Assembly: GCF_024584515.1 (NCBI RefSeq)
Contig: NZ_CP102173.1
Location: 1,178,001-1,242,000, forward strand
Source: Aeromicrobium wangtongii
Lineage (GTDB): Bacteria > Actinomycetota > Actinomycetes > Propionibacteriales > Nocardioidaceae
Direction: 5' to 3'
DNA length: 64,000 nt
The translations under genes were made by a program, and so were the position numbers. Shown in pieces: positions 1 to 8,792 of the stretch (position 1 is its first letter; every line of letters begins with the position of its first letter). A model generated the notes under the pieces. It saw only the letters and a program-made list of their open reading frames with translations, made no database searches and was not told the DNA's origin.

Positions 1-1
1 C

Positions 2-103
2 GTTGCGGTGACGGGAAGTCGGATCTCTCCGCCGCTGTTCGAGTCGCTCGAGCTGCTGGGTCATCGCAAGACCCTCGCGAGGCTGGATGCGGCGCTGGGC
101 TGA
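2..103 (+). CDS. gltX: glutamyl-tRNA synthetase, C-terminal end (partial)
   Basis: The window opens inside a gene whose last 33 codons end at TGA 101-103. The visible peptide ([19 protein letters not shown], then LARLDAALG) matches the anticodon-binding tail of class I glutamyl-tRNA synthetases, which charge tRNA-Glu and, in actinobacteria, also tRNA-Gln before transamidation. Genes for exactly those two tRNAs follow directly, which supports the call. Only the tail is seen, so the assignment rests on this short match and on context. Confidence 0.75.
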   Translation, partial: VAVTGSRISPPLFESLELLGHRKTLARLDAALG

Positions 104-110
104 ACCCGGT

Positions 111-140
111 TTGAGGCGTCGGGGGGCCGTCAGGTAATGT
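111..140 (+). promoter_or_regulatory. putative promoter of tRNA-Gln
   Basis: A -35-like TTGAGG (111-116) is followed after 18 bp by a -10-like TAATGT (135-140), placing the start near 147 and the tRNA at 173. A small stem (TCGGAC / GTCCGA, about 152-166) lies in the leader. This is pattern matching to sigma-70 consensus only. Confidence 0.4.
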
Positions 141-172
141 TTGGTCTCGGTTCGGACAACGTCCGAGGCCGG

Positions 173-244
173 TGGGATATGGTGTAATTGGCAACACAGC
201 GGTTTCTGGTACCGCCATTCTAGGTTCGAGTCCTAGTATCCCAG
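173..244 (+). tRNA. tRNA-Gln (anticodon CTG)
   Basis: A cloverleaf can be drawn: acceptor TGGGATA pairs with TATCCCA (237-243), the anticodon loop TTCTGGT carries CTG, and the T-arm contains TTCGAGT. The discriminator is G244. The 3' CCA is not encoded, because CGA follows. Confidence 0.93.
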
Positions 245-308
245 CGAGACCCGCTAAACCTCCTCCGGGAAGCGTTTGGTAGGGTTGCTCAGGTCGAAAG
301 ACCACCGT

Positions 309-384
309 GGCCCCGTTGTGTAGCGGCCTAGCACGTCGCCCTCTCAAGGCGGTAGCGCGGGTTCGAATCCCGTCGGGGCTACCA
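309..384 (+). tRNA. tRNA-Glu (anticodon CTC)
   Basis: The acceptor stem GGCCCCG pairs with CGGGGCT. The anticodon loop CTCTCAA gives CTC, and the T-loop is TTCGAAT. CCA is encoded at 382-384. A -10-like TAGGGT lies at 280-285 between the two tRNA genes, so this gene may have its own promoter. Confidence 0.94.
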
Positions 385-388
385 CGGA

Positions 389-428
389 AAGACCCCCTGA
401 CCTGCGGAAACGCAGGTCAGGGGGTCTT
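389..428. terminator. bidirectional intrinsic terminator hairpin
   Basis: An 18-bp perfect stem (389-406 with 411-428) closed by a GAAA loop begins five bases after the tRNA-Glu CCA and can stop transcription from both sides. The stop codon of the convergent glycosyltransferase gene (417-419) lies inside the right arm, so that gene ends within its own terminator. Confidence 0.85.
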
Positions 429-1961
429 CTGCTTTCCGTCCCTCCGGGGCGCGGTCTCGGCGCCACCGATCACCGGGGGAGGGCGCCGGACCCCGTCCAG
501 CAGGAAGATCGTGTGGCCGTTGTGCCTGGCGACCCGGTGGTACCGGGCCGCGATGAGCCGGCGGGTGCGGGACGTGTCCAGCCCCCACGACCTGATCCGG
601 TCCGTGACGAGGAGCCAGGTGGGTGCGTCGGGGCCCGCGAGCAGGGAGTCGAGCTCGGTCAGGCGAGGATCGAGAGTCTTGACCGGCAGGCTCCACAGGT
701 GGGGGTAGGGCGATGCGAGCCCGGCGGCCAGGTTGACCTGGGGCTGGCCGTACAGCGTCGTGAGCGTGTCCCCGGGCCGGCTGGAGGCGGCGATCGCCGT
801 CCCGATCTGCTCGCCGGTTGAGCTGGAGGGGACGTCGGAGACCTGGAGGACGGCCGGGGCGCCGGCGAGCACGAACGCGGTCAGCGCCGCGCCGGTCGCG
901 ACACGGCTGGTCCGGGCCGCGAGCACACCGATGGCCACGGCCAAGGGGACGATCATCTGGATCAGGTAGTGGAACCAGTAGGCACCGCCCGCAGCAACGG
1001 AGACCGCATCGAAGGCGATGGTCGCGGCCAGCGCGACCATGACCGGGCTGCGCCGCCACCGAGGTGCCGTCACGGCAACTGCGACGGTGAGGAGGGCCAG
1101 CCCGCTGCTCACCCAGGCCCAGGCCAGCAAGGCCGCACGAGGCCTGGCGTGGGCCAAGCCGCCGCCTTCGGAGATGGTCCGCGCTGCCTGGACGCGGAAG
1201 GCGTACATCGCATGGAAGACGTCCAGGGGGGACGTGCCCCGGGCCAGCACCCACACCGACGCGATCACCACCGTGGTGACCACACCGGCGACCAGGTACC
1301 CGATGCGCACCTGCGGCCGGGCCGAGCGGTCGCGTCGACCGAACCACCGCATCGCGACGACCAGCACGGTGGCGAAGACTGCCACGTCCACCAGGTTCTG
1401 CTTGACCAGCACCGCGCACGTGCCTGCGACCCCGCCGACGAAGGACGGCCATCGCGGGTCACGGGCTCGCTCAGCCTGCACCAGGGCAAGCAGCCCGCCG
1501 GCGACGAAGGGCGCCGCCAGCAGCTCCCCGCTGATCTCCTGGGTGCCGAGTCCCGGCGCCACCAGCAGCGCCGCCGTCGTGATCGCAGTCCAGGCGGACG
1601 CACGGGGACCGGCCACGATCCCGGCGGCGCGCGCGCTCAGGACGATGGTGGCGGCGACCGCGACGCAGCCGATCAGTCGCAGTGCGACCAGGCCGCCGGT
1701 GGAGTCGGCGATCTGGAAGAGGGTGATCAGCAGGGGCGGCCGGTCGACCCAGTAGCTTCCGTAGAGCGATCCGCCGCCCGGCGACCACTGGCCGGCGACC
1801 TGCAGGAAGCCGGCCTCGTCAGGGCCGGCGGGTATCGCGACGAACGGCAGGCGCAGCGCCAGCGCGACGATCACCGCCGTCCACTCCACGACGTGGTGCG
1901 ACCGCCATGACGCCCTCGCCGTGCCCCCGGCTGCCGGTGCGACCGGCTCGGCGTGGGACAC
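417..1961 (-). CDS. GT-C superfamily (PMT_2/ArnT-like) membrane glycosyltransferase
   Basis: This 514-residue protein has about ten hydrophobic segments. Near the N-terminus, after the first membrane helix, is an acidic pair in a GPDEAGF context (Asp48-Glu49), followed by a WVDRPPL motif. That is the layout of polyprenyl-phosphate-sugar-dependent GT-C enzymes, which move sugars onto cell-envelope acceptors on the outer face of the membrane. The start is GTG at 1961. It stands alone between a tRNA block and the divergent cydAB, so its sugar and acceptor cannot be read from context. The acidic-pair role is known from the superfamily; the substrate is unknown. Confidence 0.7.
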   Translation of the reverse strand: MSHAEPVAPAAGGTARASWRSHHVVEWTAVIVALALRLPFVAIPAGPDEAGFLQVAGQWSPGGGSLYGSYWVDRPPLLITLFQIADSTGGLVALRLIGCVAVAATIVLSARAAGIVAGPRASAWTAITTAALLVAPGLGTQEISGELLAAPFVAGGLLALVQAERARDPRWPSFVGGVAGTCAVLVKQNLVDVAVFATVLVVAMRWFGRRDRSARPQVRIGYLVAGVVTTVVIASVWVLARGTSPLDVFHAMYAFRVQAARTISEGGGLAHARPRAALLAWAWVSSGLALLTVAVAVTAPRWRRSPVMVALAATIAFDAVSVAAGGAYWFHYLIQMIVPLAVAIGVLAARTSRVATGAALTAFVLAGAPAVLQVSDVPSSSTGEQIGTAIAASSRPGDTLTTLYGQPQVNLAAGLASPYPHLWSLPVKTLDPRLTELDSLLAGPDAPTWLLVTDRIRSWGLDTSRTRRLIAARYHRVARHNGHTIFLLDGVRRPPPVIGGAETAPRRDGKQKTP

Positions 1962-2151
1962 GTGTCGACCTCTTCGTTCGCGGGACGCCCTGACTGGCCG
2001 GGAGCGGCGCGGGCTGAATCTCCTTTCTTAGACGGCGCCGGCGGCGTGACGAAGGGCTCCAGGACCCCGTGCTGGGGGACGTTGGACCTCAATTGGAACC
2101 GCGTTCTTCCGGGCCGTGTCTCAACCGCCGGACGGCGGGTACGCCCGGCAG

Positions 2152-3564
2152 ATGGTTCTCGCAGAAGCGGTTCAGACCCTCGCCGGCAACGACCCCGCCG
2201 GGCTGCTGCCGGCCCGCGAGCAGATGGCGCTCTCCCTCGGCTGGCACATCGTGCTGGCCGCGTTCGGCGTGGCGTTCCCGGCGATGATCCTCGTCGCCCA
2301 CTGGCGCGGCGTGTACCGCAATGACGACGTGGCGCTGGGACTGGCGAAGCGCTGGGGCAAGGTCGCGGCGGTGCTCTTCGCGATCGGTGCGGTGTCGGGC
2401 ACGGTGCTGAGCTTCGAGATGGGGCTGCTGTGGCCCGGCCTGATGGGGCCGTTCGGCGACGTGCTGGGGCTGCCGTTCGCCTTCGAGGGGCTGGCGTTCT
2501 TCACCGAGGCGATCTTCCTGGGCCTGTACCTCTACGGGTGGGGACGCATCCCGGCCAAGCAGCACCTGCTGATGCTCGTGCCCATCACCGGTGCAGGGAT
2601 CTTCGGCACGTACTGCGTCATCGCGGTGAATGCGTGGATGAACATGCCGGTCGGCTTTCGGATGGAGAACGGCAACGTCGTGGACATCAAGCCGTGGGCG
2701 GTGCTGCTCAACAAGGGATCGGTGCTGCAGTTCGCACACATGTGGGTCGCGGCGTACATGGTCGTCGGCTTCGTCGTGGCAGGTGTCTACGCCGCCGGGA
2801 TGCTGAAGGGCCGCCGCGACCGTCATCACCGGCTGGGCTTGACGATCCCGCTGGTGTTCGCGTCGGTGGCCGCCGTGCTGCAGCCATTCGTGGGTCACCT
2901 GCTGGGGCTGCGGATCGCCGACCGGCAGCCGGCCAAGCTGGCCGCCTTCGAGCTCGCGCTCGAGACCGAGTCGCCGTCTCCGCTGCGGCTCGGCGGCGTG
3001 TTGATCGACGGCGAGCCGCGCTTCTACATCGACATCCCGCGCATCGGTTCGATCATCGCCCGCAACTCCTTGACCAAGCCGGTCGAGGGCCTCAACACCA
3101 TCCCGCCGGAGGATCGCCCACCGGTCAACATCACCCACCTCGCCTTCCAGGGGATGGTCGGCATCGGGACCCTGCTGATGGTGGCCGTGCTGATCTACTG
3201 GCTGTGGCGCTGGCGCGGTCACGATCTCTCGCAGAACACGTGGGTGCTGCGGTTCGCCGTCATCGCCGGGCCGCTGGCGGTCGTGGCGCTCGAGGCCGGG
3301 TGGGTCGCGACAGAGGTGGGCCGCCAGCCCTGGGTCGTGTACAACGTCCTGCGCACCCGCGACGCGGCCGGGGACAACCCCGATCTGTGGGTGCTGCTCG
3401 TGGCCACGGCCATCCTGTACACGGGCCTGACGGTGGGAGCGGTGATCGTCCTGCGCTCGATGGCGAGCAGATGGCGCGCCGGCGAGGAGGACCTGCCCAG
3501 CCCTTACGGTCCCGAGCCCGAGCCCCTTCGGGCGGACGCATCGGATTCGAGGCGGTCGTCATGA
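2152..3564 (+). CDS. cydA: cytochrome bd-type quinol oxidase subunit I
   Basis: Subunit I of a bd-type terminal oxidase, which oxidises quinol and reduces oxygen to water without pumping protons. About 470 residues with multiple membrane helices. It has a GWH heme-ligand helix near residue 32 and the family signature TEVGRQPWVVYN near residue 389. The loop after helix 5 is short, as in CioA-like forms. ATG 2152 is chosen; GTG 2116 in the same frame would add 12 residues with no clear ribosome-binding site. The stop overlaps the cydB start by ATGA, so the two are coupled. No cydDC exporter genes follow. Confidence 0.9.
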   Translation: MVLAEAVQTLAGNDPAGLLPAREQMALSLGWHIVLAAFGVAFPAMILVAHWRGVYRNDDVALGLAKRWGKVAAVLFAIGAVSGTVLSFEMGLLWPGLMGPFGDVLGLPFAFEGLAFFTEAIFLGLYLYGWGRIPAKQHLLMLVPITGAGIFGTYCVIAVNAWMNMPVGFRMENGNVVDIKPWAVLLNKGSVLQFAHMWVAAYMVVGFVVAGVYAAGMLKGRRDRHHRLGLTIPLVFASVAAVLQPFVGHLLGLRIADRQPAKLAAFELALETESPSPLRLGGVLIDGEPRFYIDIPRIGSIIARNSLTKPVEGLNTIPPEDRPPVNITHLAFQGMVGIGTLLMVAVLIYWLWRWRGHDLSQNTWVLRFAVIAGPLAVVALEAGWVATEVGRQPWVVYNVLRTRDAAGDNPDLWVLLVATAILYTGLTVGAVIVLRSMASRWRAGEEDLPSPYGPEPEPLRADASDSRRSS

Positions 3565-4592
3565 CCCTGGCGGACGCGGTGGCGGCCGCGCTGTTCGTCG
3601 GGGTGATCGCCTACGCGCTGTTCGGCGGCGCGGACTTCGGCTCGGGATTCTTCGACCTCACCGCTGGGGGAGCCCGCAAGGGCGCCCAGCTGCGGACCCT
3701 GGTCGATCACAGCATCGGGCCGGTCTGGGAGGCCAATCACGTCTGGCTGATCTACATCCTGGTGATGTGGTGGACAGGCTTCCCGGAGTCCTTCGCCGCG
3801 GCGATGAACACCCTGATCATCCCCATGCTGCTGGCCTTGCTGGGCATCGTCCTGCGCGGTGCTGCCTTCGCCTTCCGCAAGTACGCCCCCACGATGGGGC
3901 AGGCCCGCCTGTACGGCACGATCTTCGCCGGCTCCTCCCTCATCACCCCGTTCTTCCTCGGTGCCGTGGCCGGGGCCATCGCATCGGGACGGGTGCCCAT
4001 CGACCGCCGCGGCGACCTGTGGTCGTCCTGGCTCAACCCGACCTCGGTGCTGGGCGGTGTCATCGCGGTGGGGACGTGCGCCTTCCTCGCGGGCGTGTTC
4101 CTGACCGCCGATGCCGATCGCTCCGACCTGCCGAAGCTCGCCGAGACGCTGCGCCTGCGGACGACGCTGGTGGGCGTGGTGACCGGCGGCGTCGTGTTCG
4201 CGGCCCTGGTGCCCATCCACCGCGACGCCACGACATTGGCCCACGGGCTCGAGCACAGGGCCGCCCCGCTGATCGTCGTGTCGGGCCTGGCCGGCGCGGC
4301 CACGCTCGGCTGCCTGATCACCCGCCGGTACCGGGCCGGCCGGGTCACGGCGGTCGTGGCCGTCGGATCGGTGATCACCGGGTGGGGCGTCGCGCAGTAC
4401 CCATGGCTCCTGGTGGACCAGGTGCGCATCGAGGACGGCGCGGGCGTGGACGCCACCCTGGTCGGGCTCCTGGTCGTGGTGGGGCTGGCGGCGGTGATCG
4501 TCGTGCCGCCGCTGGCCTATCTGTTCTACCTCGCGCAGCAGGCCGACACAGAGACCGAGACTGTCACCGCGAGGTCCGAATCCCGCCAGTGA
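3561..4592 (+). CDS. cydB: cytochrome bd-type quinol oxidase subunit II
   Basis: 343 residues, the partner of CydA. It opens with a helix carrying FGGADFGSGFFDL, then the CydB hallmark GPVWEANHVWLIY, and has about eight further membrane helices. The open frame extends far upstream inside cydA, but ATG 3561, overlapping the cydA stop, is the only start that fits the family. It ends in a short charged cytoplasmic tail. A repair gene begins 30 bp later on the same strand, and I see no terminator between them. Confidence 0.92.
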   Translation: MTLADAVAAALFVGVIAYALFGGADFGSGFFDLTAGGARKGAQLRTLVDHSIGPVWEANHVWLIYILVMWWTGFPESFAAAMNTLIIPMLLALLGIVLRGAAFAFRKYAPTMGQARLYGTIFAGSSLITPFFLGAVAGAIASGRVPIDRRGDLWSSWLNPTSVLGGVIAVGTCAFLAGVFLTADADRSDLPKLAETLRLRTTLVGVVTGGVVFAALVPIHRDATTLAHGLEHRAAPLIVVSGLAGAATLGCLITRRYRAGRVTAVVAVGSVITGWGVAQYPWLLVDQVRIEDGAGVDATLVGLLVVVGLAAVIVVPPLAYLFYLAQQADTETETVTARSESRQ

Positions 4593-4621
4593 CCGTCGGG
4601 GCATCGGGGCATCATGGAGGC

Positions 4622-6067
4622 ATGCACACCGATCACGAACGCTGCTACCGCGCGGTCCAGTCGCGCGACAGACGATTCGACGGTGTCTTCTACACGGCCG
4701 TCTCGAGCACGGGCATCTATTGCCGGCCGTCGTGTCCGGCCCTCACCCCGAAGCCGGAGCACGTCACCTTCCACGCGACCGCCGCGTCCGCGCAGGAGGC
4801 CGGATACCGCGCGTGCCGCCGCTGCCGTCCGGACACGACGCCGGGCTCGCCGGAGTGGGACGTGCGCGCAGACGCCGTCGGCCGGGCGATGCAGCTCATC
4901 GGCGACGGCGTCGTCGAGCGTGAGGGGGTCGAGGGTCTGTCGAGCCGCCTGGGTTACAGCTCGCGCCACGTGACCCGCCTGCTCGCGCAGGAGCTCGGCG
5001 CGGGCCCGCTGGCGCTGGCGCGCAGCAACCGGGCCCACACCGCCCGGGTGCTGATCGAGACCACTGACCTGCCGATGTCCGACATCGCCTTCGCAGCGGG
5101 CTTCGCCTCGATCCGTCAGTTCAATGCCTCGGTCCGCCAGGCGTACGCCCTCACACCCACCCAGATGCGGGGCAGGCGTCGGGGCACCGTGACCGGACGT
5201 GTCACGGTGCGGCTCGCGGTCCGACAGCCCTTCCACGCCGGGGCGCTGCTCGACTTCCTGGCGGCCCACGTCCTGCCGGGGGTTGAGGCGGTCACGGGGG
5301 CGACCTACGCACGGGTGCTCCGGCTGCCGCACGGCCTGGGTGTCATGGCGCTGACCCTGGACGACACCGGCGTCGTGTGCGAGCTCGAGCTGGCCGATCT
5401 GCGCGACACCGCCGTCGCGATCGGACGCGCGCGGCGACTGCTGGACCTCGACGCCGATCCGGTCGCGATCGACACGGTGCTGGGTGCCGATCCGGCGCTG
5501 GCCGACCTGGTGGCGGCCGAGCCGGGCCTGCGGGTGCCGTCGCACGTGGACGGATTCGAGCTCGCGGTGCGCACGGTCGTCGGCCAGCAGGTCTCGGTCG
5601 CGGGTGCCAACACCGTCCTGGGCCGGCACGTCCCGGCCCGCGGGACGCCGGTGGACTTCGCGTTGGCGGCCGATCATGGGCTGACCCACGCCTTTCCCGA
5701 GCCGGAGGCGTTCGCCGATGCCGACCCGACCGCGATGGGGATGCCACACGCCCGGGCCCGCACCATCATCGGGCTCGCGCAGGCGGTCGCCGACGGGAAG
5801 CTCGACCTGCATCCGGGAGCCGATCGTGCGGCCGTGCGCGAGCAGCTGCTGGCGATGCGCGGCATCGGCCCGTGGACCGCCGACTACGTGGTCATGCGGG
5901 GTCTGGGTGATCCCGACATCCTGCTGACCACCGACCTGGTGCTGCGCCGCGAGCTGGAACGCCGCGGCATCACCGCCGACGACACCGAGCGCTGGCGTCC
6001 GTGGCGCTCGTACGCCGGCATGCACCTGTGGCGGGCGTCCGCCGCCGTCGAGAGGATCCCCGCATGA
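4622..6067 (+). CDS. Ada-like regulator fused to AlkA-type 3-methyladenine DNA glycosylase
   Basis: A 481-residue fusion for alkylation repair. Residues 1-75 form the Ada methyl-phosphotriester domain with four zinc-binding cysteines (Cys34, Cys38, Cys65, Cys68), one of which accepts the methyl group. Residues about 80-180 are an AraC-type helix-turn-helix. From about 190 an AlkA N-domain leads into an HhH-GPD glycosylase ([20 protein letters not shown]) with the expected catalytic Asp after ILLTT. It is usual in actinobacteria for one protein to sense methylation and excise damaged bases. Its stop overlaps the ogt start (ATGA 6064-6067), giving a two-gene alkylation-response operon. Confidence 0.9.
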   Translation: MHTDHERCYRAVQSRDRRFDGVFYTAVSSTGIYCRPSCPALTPKPEHVTFHATAASAQEAGYRACRRCRPDTTPGSPEWDVRADAVGRAMQLIGDGVVEREGVEGLSSRLGYSSRHVTRLLAQELGAGPLALARSNRAHTARVLIETTDLPMSDIAFAAGFASIRQFNASVRQAYALTPTQMRGRRRGTVTGRVTVRLAVRQPFHAGALLDFLAAHVLPGVEAVTGATYARVLRLPHGLGVMALTLDDTGVVCELELADLRDTAVAIGRARRLLDLDADPVAIDTVLGADPALADLVAAEPGLRVPSHVDGFELAVRTVVGQQVSVAGANTVLGRHVPARGTPVDFALAADHGLTHAFPEPEAFADADPTAMGMPHARARTIIGLAQAVADGKLDLHPGADRAAVREQLLAMRGIGPWTADYVVMRGLGDPDILLTTDLVLRRELERRGITADDTERWRPWRSYAGMHLWRASAAVERIPA

Positions 6068-6528
6068 ACACCCGATGGATGGACTCACCGATCGGCGGCC
6101 TGCGGATCCACGCGGCGGCCGGACTCGTCACCGCGATCGACTTCGGCGCGCAGCAGCCGCGGGGGAGCCAGGTGCCCGAGGCGCTGCTCGATCGTGCCGA
6201 GCAACAGCTCGCCGAGTACTTCGCGGGAGAGCGCACGGAGTTCGACCTCCCACTGGCCAGCGAGGGCACCGAGTTCCAGAAGAAGGTCTGGTCGGAGCTG
6301 CTGCGCATCCCGTACGGGCAGACCGCCAGCTACGGAGACATCGCGCGGCGGCTGGGGTACGAGCCCGGTATCTCGCGGGCGGTGGGCGCGGCCAATGGCG
6401 CCAACCGGATCCCGATTCTCGTGCCGTGCCACCGCGTCGTCGGCGCCGACGGCACGTTGACCGGCTACGCCGGGGGAGTGGAGCGCAAGAAGATCCTGCT
6501 CGAGCTGGAGCAACCGGGCCTCTTCTAG
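6064..6528 (+). CDS. ogt: methylated-DNA--protein-cysteine methyltransferase
   Basis: 154 residues, normal for Ogt. The suicidal acceptor motif PCHRVV places the active cysteine at Cys122, preceded by the conserved stretch [13 protein letters not shown]. It removes O6-methyl groups from guanine. It overlaps the Ada-AlkA gene by four bases. Both products act on alkylated DNA, and the upstream Ada domain is the likely inducer of the pair. Confidence 0.93.
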   Translation: MNTRWMDSPIGGLRIHAAAGLVTAIDFGAQQPRGSQVPEALLDRAEQQLAEYFAGERTEFDLPLASEGTEFQKKVWSELLRIPYGQTASYGDIARRLGYEPGISRAVGAANGANRIPILVPCHRVVGADGTLTGYAGGVERKKILLELEQPGLF

Positions 6529-6600
6529 GGCAACGCCACGCACGCACACCGCGGAGGTGGCACGATCGGGGCACACCGTTGCCACGTCCCGAGGAGAACC

Positions 6601-7092
6601 ATGGCCAAGAGCTCGTCCAGCAAGATCAAGCGCCCGAAGGCGTCGAAGGCGTCGAAGGCGGACAAGAAGTCGTCTGCGCTCGAGACCGAGCTCGCGGCCG
6701 CGCGGGCCAGGATCAAGAAGCTCAAGGGGACCGTGGTCTCGCTGGAGAAGCAGGCCCGCAAGCTGGAGAAGAAGACCGACCGGCTCAAGACCGAGCTGAA
6801 GAAGGCGCGCTCCGGAGCCGTCAGCAAGGCCAAGAAGGTCGGGGCGGAGGGCACCGCGAAGGTCACCAAGTCCAAGCGCGTCCGCGAGGCGCTCGTGGAG
6901 CACGAGGACGTCGTCCCCGCGGAGGACATCGCACCTGCGGAGGAGGTCGCTCCCGCCACGGACGTCGTCCCGGCGGCGGAGACGCCCACTGCCGACCTCA
7001 CCGTCGCGCAGCTGCGGGCGGTCGCGCGTGAGCGGGGCATCGCGGGCTACTCCCGCATGCGCAAGGACGATCTGATCGCCGCCCTGTCCTAG
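6601..7092 (+). CDS. Lys-rich coiled-coil protein with C-terminal Rho_N/SAP-like motif
   Basis: 163 residues. The first ~20 are Lys/Ser rich and basic. Residues about 22-75 are heptad-like and highly charged (a coiled coil). An acidic Ala/Pro/Glu linker with repeated PAEDIAPAEEV-type units follows, and the last ~32 residues (from LTVAQLRAVARERGI to KDDLIAALS) match the Rho-factor N-terminal/SAP helical motif that binds nucleic acid. A strong ribosome site (GAGGAG) precedes ATG 6601. A DNA- or RNA-binding, histone-like role is an inference from composition; no enzyme domain is seen. Confidence 0.6.
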   Translation: MAKSSSSKIKRPKASKASKADKKSSALETELAAARARIKKLKGTVVSLEKQARKLEKKTDRLKTELKKARSGAVSKAKKVGAEGTAKVTKSKRVREALVEHEDVVPAEDIAPAEEVAPATDVVPAAETPTADLTVAQLRAVARERGIAGYSRMRKDDLIAALS

Positions 7093-7100
7093 CAACCACC

Positions 7101-7148
7101 GGACGTCATCCCGGGCGCGCTCCCAGCGCCACGTGCGGGATGACGTCC
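7101..7148. repeat. 48-bp palindromic repeat, copy 1
   Basis: Arms GGACGTCATCCCG (7101-7113) and its exact complement (7136-7148) enclose a second small stem (GGCGC / GCGCC). It begins nine bases after the stop of the Rho_N protein and could also end its transcript. Copies 2 and 3, of identical length and with the same arms, lie at 7231 and 8024. Confidence 0.85.
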
Positions 7149-7205
7149 CGGGGGGTGTGGATGAGCGACTCGACGGCGGCCCGTTACCCGGACCACGGTG
7201 GAGCC

Positions 7206-8048
7206 ATGACATCGCGGCCCCCCAACCAGTGGACGTCATCCCGCCCGAGCCGCAGGCGGCTCGAGCGGGATGACGTCCTGCGCCCGGTCCTGTCGTTGGC
7301 GCGGGAGCAGGGTGGGGTGGTGTCGCGGCGTCAGCTGGGGGATCTGGGGGTCCCGCGGTGGCGCACTCGTGCGGAGGTGCTGGCCGGTCGCTGGCGTGCC
7401 CACTGGCGGCAGACCGTGGCGATCCACACCGGCCCCCTCGAGCAGCGCGGCCTGCTGTGGGCGGCGACGTTCGAGGGCGGGACGCGCAGCCTGCTCGACG
7501 GCGCCAGTGCCCTGATCGCGTCCGGACTCACCGGGTTCACGGTCGACCGGATCCGCGTCTCGGTGCCTCGCGGCGCGAAGGTTCACCGCTCCCGGGCGAT
7601 CGACGTGCGCCAGACCCGTCGGCTCGAGCCATCGGACCGGTGGGAGGGGAGCGGCCCACCCCGCGTGCGTCCGGAGGTGGCGGTCGTCCGGGCGGCGCTC
7701 TGGGCACGCAGCGACCGGCAGGCGGCGATGCTCGTCGCCATGACGGTGCAGCAGCGGCTGGCCCCGGCCGAGCAGATCGGCCGTGAGCTGCTGAAGGTGC
7801 GGCGCGACCGCCGGCGCAAGCTCATCGAGCGCTTCGTGCTCGATGCGATGGGCGGCTCTCAATCGATGGGCGAGCTCGATCTCGTCCGGGAGTGCCGGCG
7901 TCGCGGCCTGCCGGTGCCCGATCGTCAGGTGGTCCGCAGGACCAAGGCAGGAACGTTCTTCCTCGACGCGCGCTGGGTGCAGTTCCGTGTCGTGCTCGAG
8001 GTCGACGGCTGGGCCGACCCGCAGGACGTCATCTCGCGCGAGGCGTAG
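7206..8048 (+). pseudogene. AbiEi-like / DUF559-type protein, 3'-truncated by a palindromic repeat
   Basis: From ATG 7206 the frame gives 280 residues. Residues about 20-70 resemble the winged-helix domain called AbiEi in actinobacterial orphans (REQGGVVSRRQLGDLGVPRW). The C-terminal part has the GELDLVRECRRRGLPVPDRQ motif that leads into the Vsr-like DUF559 nuclease fold. Where relatives continue through the core strand beyond 'EVDG', this protein stops 11 residues later in codons supplied by palindrome copy 3. Palindrome 2 supplies codons 9-24. I therefore call it a broken gene. No AbiEii-type toxin partner is nearby. Confidence 0.6.
7231..7278. repeat. 48-bp palindromic repeat, copy 2
   Basis: The longest stem of the three: 23 bp with one G-U type mismatch, arms 7231-7253 and 7256-7278, loop AG. 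The outer 13 bases are the same GGACGTCATCCCG core as in copy 1. It lies inside the 5' coding region of the AbiEi-like gene. Confidence 0.87.
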
Positions 8049-8071
8049 ACACCACGCGCGGGATGACGTCC
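8024..8071. repeat. 48-bp palindromic repeat, copy 3
   Basis: Arms 8024-8040 and 8055-8071 pair over 17 bases with one mismatch, around a 14-base loop that holds the TAG stop of the truncated AbiEi-like gene. It ends four bases before the stop codon of the convergent IclR gene, so it may serve as terminator for both. Confidence 0.85.
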
Positions 8072-8075
8072 CGGG

Positions 8076-8792
8076 TCAGCTGCTGCGGCGCAGGCTCTGG
8101 GAGAGCCGCTCGGCGGCCGCCACCACGGCGGGGGCGTGCATACGGCCGGGCTGACGGGTCAGGCGCTCCAGCGGCCCGGACACCGACACGGCCGCGACGA
8201 CCTTGCCGGAGGGGGCGCGGACGGGCGCCGACACCGAGCCCACGCCGGTCTCGCGCTCGCCGACGCTCTGCGCCCAGCCGCGGCGGCGGACCGCCGACAG
8301 CTCCGCGGCGGAGAACGTCGCCTTGAGCAGCCCCTTGTTCATCCGCTCGGGGTCCTCCCACGCGAGCAGCACCTGTGCGGCCGAGCCGGCCGCCATCGTG
8401 AGCTGGCCGCCGACGGGGATCGAGTCGCGCAGGCCGGTCGGACGATCGGCGGCGGCGACGCACACCCGGAAGTCGCCCTGGCGGCGGAACAGCTGGGCCG
8501 ACTCGCCGGTGATGTCGCGCAGTCGCGCCAGGACGGGGCCGGCGGCCGCCAGCAGGCGGTCCTCGCCGGCAGCGGCGGCGAGCTCACCCAGGCGCGGGCC
8601 GAGGATGAAGCGTCCTTGCATGTCGCGGGCGACGAGCCGATGATGTTCGAGCGCGACCGCGAGGCGGTGAGCGGTCGGGCGGGCCAGACCGGTGCTCGCC
8701 ACCAGACCGGCCAGCGTGGCCGGACCCGGTTCGAGGGCTGCCAGTACCAGAGCCGCTTTGTCGAGAACGCCGACTCCGCTAGAGTTGTCCAT
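8076..8792 (-). CDS. IclR-family transcriptional regulator of leucine biosynthesis
   Basis: 238 residues with an N-terminal helix-turn-helix (residues about 8-60, LAGLVASTGLARPTAHRLAVALE) and a C-terminal IclR effector-binding domain. ATG 8792 is chosen because the longer frame adds residues with no IclR similarity. Its position divergent from leuC is that of LtbR/NdgR, which repress or tune leuCD and other amino-acid genes in actinobacteria. That regulatory role is inferred from position and family. Confidence 0.85.
   Translation of the reverse strand: MDNSSGVGVLDKAALVLAALEPGPATLAGLVASTGLARPTAHRLAVALEHHRLVARDMQGRFILGPRLGELAAAAGEDRLLAAAGPVLARLRDITGESAQLFRRQGDFRVCVAAADRPTGLRDSIPVGGQLTMAAGSAAQVLLAWEDPERMNKGLLKATFSAAELSAVRRRGWAQSVGERETGVGSVSAPVRAPSGKVVAAVSVSGPLERLTRQPGRMHAPAVVAAAERLSQSLRRSS

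Noticed and set aside
307-708. A 133-codon plus-strand gene beginning at tRNA-Glu
   Set aside because: It runs through the tRNA, the terminator and the antisense of the glycosyltransferase.
7206-8048. A toxin-antitoxin system built on the AbiEi-like gene
   Set aside because: No AbiEii-type nucleotidyltransferase partner is near, and the gene is truncated; the AbiEi name reflects only its winged helix.
7101-8071. CRISPR array
   Set aside because: Three copies, unequal distances, palindromic arms and no regular spacers or cas genes.
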